Positions 60,001 to 64,000 of a stretch of DNA of 64,000 nucleotides are shown piece after piece. Below the pieces are notes generated by a model, which was given only the letters and a program-made list of their open reading frames with translations, did no database searches and was not told the DNA's origin. Each line of letters begins with the position of its first letter. Position 1 is the first letter of the stretch. The stretch is from Geomonas oryzae (GTDB taxonomy: Bacteria; Desulfobacterota; Desulfuromonadia; Geobacterales; Geobacteraceae). Position numbers and translations under genes: made by a program. The stretch is from positions 124,001 through 188,000 of the forward strand of contig NZ_RAHW01000001.1 in assembly GCF_004117875.1 (NCBI RefSeq), written 5' to 3'.

Positions 60001-62173
60001 CCGCCTTCGCGGCGGCGGGATCGGCATGGTCGATCACCCAGAGCGGCTGGGAGACCGTCTCGTCGAAGTTACCCGCGGCGTCGTAGACCCGGACCAGGTA
60101 CTTGAGTTCCCGCACCGGCGCGGCCAAGGTGTCAAACGATGCGCGCCACTCCGCCAGTCCCTCGCCGTCCAGCGGGACCACGGCGAGCGGGACGTCGCGC
60201 TCGGAGACCGCCGCATCGAAGATCCTCACTTCGCCCCGCTTGATGAAGCTGTGGTAGTTGCTGTAGAGGCGGAAGCGGACCAGGTTCCCGTCGCCGTCCC
60301 CCCCTTCTTCCCGGAAGGCTACGCTGCGCGGCCAGGCGGTGACGTTCAGCCTCGGCTCCGCCTTAAGGTCGTCGTAGCGGAATTGGATCTCGGCGCGGTC
60401 AAGGGCCAGGTCGGTGCAGCGCTGCAGGTCGGGGACGCTCTTTTTCAGGTCGTCGACCGGCTTTCCGTCCACCGAGATGCGCATGAGGTTCAGGGCGAGC
60501 GGATCGACGGTGTTCACCTCGCGGGTCATGCGCAGGATGTCCACCCCCTCGTAGTCGTTCACCGGGACCTTCTCGTCGTAGATCACCTGCACCTCGACGC
60601 GGGAAGCGCCGGTACCGGTGAAGCCGGTGGCGACCACGTCGTCGGACTGCACGTAGCCGCGCCCCTCGAACTCCGCCCTTGCCGGGGGGAGCCCCATCTT
60701 CTCGCTCACCGAGAGCATGCTGCGGCGGGCGCGCGCCGTGGCCCAGCCGACGTCGTCGCCGTAGATGGCCGCGTTGCGGCGGTCGAGCCGCTCGTTTTCG
60801 ATGTAGCCGGTGAAACGAAGCCGAACGTTCGCCCTATCGCGGATCTCGCCCATGAGTTGGGTCAGGCGCTCGGTGTAGCCCGCCGGGAGGATCGGGTTGC
60901 CGTCCGCGAAGAGGATCGGGGCGACCGGGCCGGAGGGGGGATCGTAGACCCGCGTCACCGTCTCGCTTCCCGCGTCCTCGGGACAGAGCTGGGGCTCGTC
61001 GGGAAGCTCCTGCAGGGGATCGTCGTGCAGGAACTCGACCTCGACGCGGCGGTTCAGCCCCCTCCCCTGCGGGGTGTCGTTGGTGGCGACCGGCTGCACG
61101 CTCCCCTTGCCGTCGCTCTCGAAGACCGTTTTCTTTTCTTTCAGGGTGTCCTGGACCGCGAGGGCGACGCGACGCGCCACCGCCCGGGAGAGCCCGATCT
61201 GGTCGCCGTAGATGCGCTCGTCGCGCGCCTCGAGGGTCGCGTTGTCGCTGTAGGCGGTGAGGCGGACCGCGACGTTTTGTTTGTCCTTCAGGTTGTCGAG
61301 TGCCTGGCGCACCTGCCTTAGGAACTCCTCCGGGACGGTGACGAGCCCCGCATCGTAGTGCATGGGCGCCACGAGGTGCTTGAGCCTCACCCGGTGCGCG
61401 AGCCCCTCCTTGTAGCGCATCTTGCAGACCGTTTCGGTGCGGCAGACCTTGACGCGGTTCACCGTGGCGGGAACGATGACCTCCTTCTCCACCATCTTCT
61501 CGCCGATCTCGTCGTACCAGACCTCCACCTCGACGCGGCGGTTCCGGGCCCTGCCCTCTTCGGTCAGGTTGGAGGCGACCGGACGGGTGTCGCCAAGCCC
61601 CTCGTAGGATATCGCCTCGGGGGGAAGCCCCAGGGCGCGCTGGCAGTACTCGGCCGTGGTCCCGGCGCGCTCGCGGGAGAGCCCGGTGTTGTCGGTGAAT
61701 TTCGACTGGAGGGTGGGGCTAAGCCGCTGGCTGTCCGCGTGCCCTACGAAGTGGAGCCGGACGTTTCGGCGCCCGCGCATCTTCTCCAGCACGCCGCGCA
61801 GCAGGTCGAGGTATTCCTTCGTGATCTCGGCATCGCCGGTGCGGAAGTGGATCGGCGGGACGAGGTTCGCCACCTTGACCGTCTTCACCTCCTGCTCGGG
61901 GACCTGGCGCTTCTCGGTACGGTCCCCCTGGTCCTCGCCGAAGACGGCGGGGTCTAAGAGCCACGGCGTGTAGCTCACGTCCTTCGGGAGGTGACCCTCC
62001 GTGGTCTCGCCGGGGCCTGCCGCCTCGCGAACGCCCGGGGCGGCACCCGCCGGGGCGGAGACGGCCTGGATCGGCGCCTGGGTCGCGGCGGTCGCACCGG
62101 TGCCTTGCGCGGCGGCGGGGCCGGCCGCGCAGGCGAGGAACAAGCATGTAAGGGCGATACTTTGCTTCACCAT
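57044..62173 (-). CDS. Outer-membrane protein with three OmpA-like domains and a C-terminal barrel
   Basis: A 1709-residue exported protein. Signal peptide KQSIALTCLFLACAAGPAAAQ. Three OmpA-like (peptidoglycan-binding-type) domains follow, near residues 105-225, 268-390 and 415-540; each has the NRRVEVE or RVEVQ ending strand (RARNRRVEVEVWYD, GLNRRVEVEFLHD, ASRVEVQVIYD). A beta-sandwich region is next (residues 560-860), then a long barrel-like part (870-1709) ending YRRQGVFVNMVGMI. The start at 62173 has GGGAGAA upstream. The OmpA-like part may hold the wall and the barrel may span the outer membrane. Confidence 0.85.
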   Translation of the reverse strand: MVKQSIALTCLFLACAAGPAAAQGTGATAATQAPIQAVSAPAGAAPGVREAAGPGETTEGHLPKDVSYTPWLLDPAVFGEDQGDRTEKRQVPEQEVKTVKVANLVPPIHFRTGDAEITKEYLDLLRGVLEKMRGRRNVRLHFVGHADSQRLSPTLQSKFTDNTGLSRERAGTTAEYCQRALGLPPEAISYEGLGDTRPVASNLTEEGRARNRRVEVEVWYDEIGEKMVEKEVIVPATVNRVKVCRTETVCKMRYKEGLAHRVRLKHLVAPMHYDAGLVTVPEEFLRQVRQALDNLKDKQNVAVRLTAYSDNATLEARDERIYGDQIGLSRAVARRVALAVQDTLKEKKTVFESDGKGSVQPVATNDTPQGRGLNRRVEVEFLHDDPLQELPDEPQLCPEDAGSETVTRVYDPPSGPVAPILFADGNPILPAGYTERLTQLMGEIRDRANVRLRFTGYIENERLDRRNAAIYGDDVGWATARARRSMLSVSEKMGLPPARAEFEGRGYVQSDDVVATGFTGTGASRVEVQVIYDEKVPVNDYEGVDILRMTREVNTVDPLALNLMRISVDGKPVDDLKKSVPDLQRCTDLALDRAEIQFRYDDLKAEPRLNVTAWPRSVAFREEGGDGDGNLVRFRLYSNYHSFIKRGEVRIFDAAVSERDVPLAVVPLDGEGLAEWRASFDTLAAPVRELKYLVRVYDAAGNFDETVSQPLWVIDHADPAAAKADPERELLAGYGGSRLAAKNIPVAGGSVQAHGSAVPQGHRVWLAGYPAPVDGKGRFIAEEILPKGTHTVEVAVLDQAGNGQLYLRDLAMKRNDWFTVGIADLTLSANKTSGPAELLAPDRPQYGRTLDAEGRLAFYTKGSFGDGWGLTASADTREGPLNEIFSNFLEKSPEALFRRMDQDYHFPTYGDDGTVTEDAPTSGKFYAKLAKDRNYGLWGNFRVGYTDNDLAHVDRGLYGGNLHYQLPGVTGFGEKRFVVDGFAAEPGTMAGRDEFRGTGGSLYYLRRQDILQGSERVRVEVRDKDSGIVLAAKDLTAVQDYDVDYLQGRLVLREPLESTASDNLLVHSDTIGGNPVYLVARYEYTPGVAELDSVTFGGHAHYWFGDYVKLGVTGSKGDDGDAGESLVGADLTLRKSAATWLKLETGHSKGTGLLTSTSQDGGFKYGTVQTPEDPAVSAGAYRLDASVGLADLGKDWRGRITLYSQLLEAGYSAPGQVAEKETLQVGGSAEIPVNDRVKLTFKGDHRDVDQGLQTTAVEADAQYQVDEHWTASVGGRADHRRDESAIVPLTQETGTRADLVGKVAYDSKARWMGYLFTQQSVKTTGNREDNARTGAGGAYRVTDRFKVNGELSAGDQGGAGRFGAEYLYSDRTTLYMNYALENERSDNGVQARKGTMASGFRSRYSDTTSVYGEERYTHGDTPSGLLHSYGVELTPTDRLNLGAKGELGTLTDNLTGAELKRTAVGVNAGYGFDKVKLASAVEYREDDAEQTNLTREKRTTWLFKNNLKYQMTPNWRLIGKFNYSKSTSSEGELRDGGYTEAVVGYAYRPVANDRLNALVKYTYFYNMPSADQITGTTTGASFMQRSHIASIDAMYDLTPRWTVGGKYAYRLGQVSMDRVNPEYFDSRAHLVVARVDWRFLHKWDALVEGRWLDLPDAKDSRTGVLLGVYRHLGNHFKIGAGYNFSDFSDDLTDLSYRRQGVFVNMVGMI

Positions 62174-62238
62174 TTCTCCCATCCATCCGGTCCAAAGGGT
62201 CGGGTTGCCTTGTTCTCTTCTCTTGCAGTTCGAAGGCA

Positions 62239-64000
62239 TCACGGCGGTCCCCCCCGGCGCCAGAAGACCTCGGTTTCCACGGTGAGGGGATAGCCGTCAC
62301 CCCAGCGTTCCGTGATCTCCTTCTTGAGCGCCTTCAGGCGACCCTGCATCAGCGACTCTTTCTCGATCTCCGCCAGGTAGGAGAGACGCAGGACGGCCGG
62401 GGACTTTTCCAACTCCTTCATGAGAAGCTCGATGCGCGGCCGCCACTGGCGACGCAGCTCGGTCTTGCCCGGCTCGAAGGCGCCGTCGGCCACGTCCATG
62501 GAGACGACCCGGTGGATGGCGGCGCCGAAGTTGAAGCGGAGCATCTTGCCGCGGGTGGCGCGCTCCACCTGCGGGTTCTCCGTGGTGACGCGGTAGCCGG
62601 TGGGGAGGGTGCGCTCGTCGAGCTTCAGGATGAAGTTGCTGCCGCGCTCCTCGTCCGGGACGACGGCGCAGGTGATGTGGAAGCGCCCGAACTGGTCGGT
62701 GCCTGCGATGAGGCCCCGTGCCGTCACGACGCGCACGCCGGCAAGCCCCTTCTCCCCCTCGTCCTGGTAGCCGTTGCCGTTACCGTCGTCGAAGACCTTG
62801 CCGATGACGTCGGTGCAGTCGAGGTCGGCATCCGGGACGACGCGCACCGTGGCGGAATCCACCAGCGAGGCGACGCTGTCGGTGACCGTGCTAAGCACCT
62901 GGGCCCGGTTCACGTATTCCCCTTCCGAGACGCCGGAGCCGACGATCATCAGGAAGGTGATGCTGTGGCTCGATTTCATCGCGAGCTCGCCCACGTTCCA
63001 GACCATCTGCCGCGCGTTGAGCGCGGGCTCCGCCTTCACGCCGTCCATGCGCGCCGATCCGGCGACGTACTTGAAGCCGAGCGGGAAGGTGTCCACCACG
63101 TTCAGCCCCCTGAGCGCGGCCCCCAGCGTATTGCTCAGGGTGATGGTGTAGGGGACCAGCTGGCCGCGCGTCACGTTGGTCACCGAGACGCTCTTCTTGA
63201 TGGCGATGGCGGTGTCCAAGGTCGGGTCGACGGCGATGTGGTTGTTGTAGATCTGGGCGTACCCCGGCTGCCGGTTGTCCAGGGTGAGACGCAGGTAGTA
63301 CGCCGTTCCCGTCCCGGGGAGCACCGAGGAGGCGGGCGCGAGCTCGGAAGACTGCGCCTCGCAATACCCCGGCGTCGCCGGTACCGCGTCGGCGGCACTT
63401 CCCGGGCAGGCGGGGACCGGGAAGGGTGCGGTGGTCTCGCCCGAGGCGGGAGGAACGAGCCTCGACTCGCCGGTCATGTACCCCGAGGCGGGCGGGGTCA
63501 CCCGGATCAGGTATTCGCCGCCGGAGGGGCAGGAGGGATCGGAGAAGTTCAAGTCGAACTTGTAGAAGCCCCCCGCCGGGGTGACCTGCCCCTGCTGGGC
63601 CGGATCGCTGAAGCAGGCGCTCGAGACGGGGGTCATCCCCTTCGCCTCCACCATGACGAGCGTGGCGCCCGGAACCGGCGTGCGCACGACGGAGTTGTAG
63701 ACCACGCCGTTGGGGGTGAGCGGGAGGTCGAGTCCCCCCAGGAGCGTGCCGCCGTCCGCGACGATGGCGGAGATGCGCTGCATCCCGTTCGTGAATGGGG
63801 AGTTGCACCAGCCGAGCATGGCCGTGGAGGCACCGGCACCGGGTGCGGTGAAACGGAGCTCGTAAGCGGGGACCCCTCCCGGGTTGGGGGTGACGCCGCT
63901 GAAGCGGTAGGAGCCGTCGACGGCGCTTTGCACCGTCCCGACCACGCGGCCGTCCTGGTAGAGGTCGACGGACCAGCCGGGCGCGGGGGTCTCGCCGCCG
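62239..64000 (-). CDS. Large DUF11/SdrD-like surface protein (5' end outside window)
   Basis: At least 586 residues; the frame stays open to the window edge, so the N-terminus is missing. The visible part has Gly/Pro-rich beta domains, a DUF11-type repeat (AIKKSVSVTNVTRGQLVPYTITLSNT, then VVDTFPLGFKYVAGSARMDG), a SdrD B-like domain (VIGKVFDDGNGNGYQDEGEKGLAGVRVVTARG), and a C-terminal charged part (QWRPRIELLMKELEKSPAVLRLSYLAEIEKE). Such proteins are extracellular adhesins or surface fibres. It ends 65 bases before the OmpA-barrel gene and is probably its partner or cargo. Confidence 0.82.
   Translation of the reverse strand, partial: GGETPAPGWSVDLYQDGRVVGTVQSAVDGSYRFSGVTPNPGGVPAYELRFTAPGAGASTAMLGWCNSPFTNGMQRISAIVADGGTLLGGLDLPLTPNGVVYNSVVRTPVPGATLVMVEAKGMTPVSSACFSDPAQQGQVTPAGGFYKFDLNFSDPSCPSGGEYLIRVTPPASGYMTGESRLVPPASGETTAPFPVPACPGSAADAVPATPGYCEAQSSELAPASSVLPGTGTAYYLRLTLDNRQPGYAQIYNNHIAVDPTLDTAIAIKKSVSVTNVTRGQLVPYTITLSNTLGAALRGLNVVDTFPLGFKYVAGSARMDGVKAEPALNARQMVWNVGELAMKSSHSITFLMIVGSGVSEGEYVNRAQVLSTVTDSVASLVDSATVRVVPDADLDCTDVIGKVFDDGNGNGYQDEGEKGLAGVRVVTARGLIAGTDQFGRFHITCAVVPDEERGSNFILKLDERTLPTGYRVTTENPQVERATRGKMLRFNFGAAIHRVVSMDVADGAFEPGKTELRRQWRPRIELLMKELEKSPAVLRLSYLAEIEKESLMQGRLKALKKEITERWGDGYPLTVETEVFWRRGGPP

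Overview
The window looks like a chromosomal segment of a Geobacter-type Desulfuromonadota (Geobacteraceae; Geomonas- or Citrifermentans-like). This placement is by general resemblance, not by a search. The sequence is GC-rich with tightly packed genes. It carries a selenocysteine formate dehydrogenase with an NrfD-type membrane subunit, a molybdenum-storage-like protein, a Cys-rich periplasmic protein, and GC-rich hairpin repeats scattered between genes.

Region 1 (1-12.6 kb) is housekeeping core: DAHP synthase (5' end cut by the window), a U32 rRNA-hydroxylase-type protein, Hsp33, a cyclase-family hydrolase, an RluA pseudouridine synthase overlapping a Nudix hydrolase, an FKBP isomerase, a ferritin-like protein, an SDR protein, NikR and TadA. 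It ends with tRNA-Ser(CGA).

Region 2 (12.57-23.74 kb) is an integrated mobilizable element. A 60-bp duplication of the tRNA-Ser 3' end bounds it, a tyrosine integrase lies at the right end, and paired 13-bp repeats sit at both ends. It holds a MobF-type relaxase broken by one extra base, two accessory mobilization genes behind a candidate oriT, a HipA/YjjJ kinase with a tandem-repeat operator, and an IS4-family insertion sequence that is also frameshifted. No coupling protein or type IV secretion genes are present, so it could at most be mobilized by another element.

Region 3 (23.75-35.8 kb) is mixed accessory and core sequence. It contains a striking array of about twelve near-palindromic 12-mers phased every 20-21 bp, a scar of a metQ-like gene, a rhodanese-YceI fusion lacking the rhodanese cysteine, a VIT-family metal transporter, WrbA, the metNIQ methionine importer, small lipoproteins, a TiaS-like protein and a molybdenum-storage-like amino-acid-kinase protein.

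Region 4 (35.9-42.5 kb, minus strand) is a formate dehydrogenase operon: catalytic subunit with an in-frame UGA (Sec) and a SECIS hairpin, iron-sulfur subunit, NrfD-like membrane subunit, FdhE and MobA. A MscS channel and small envelope proteins follow.

Region 5 (45.8-64 kb, minus strand) appears to be one long envelope operon: a large DUF11/SdrD-like surface protein (cut by the window end), a 1709-residue outer-membrane protein with three OmpA-like domains and a predicted beta-barrel, a periplasmic coiled-coil protein, three TPR proteins, a small secreted protein, and an energising module of one ExbB/TolQ, two ExbD/TolR and an AgmX/TonB-type protein. Two small paralogous proteins end it. In composition it recalls the Agl-Glt/Nfs machines of Myxococcus. 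It is the best candidate in the window for a poorly described system.
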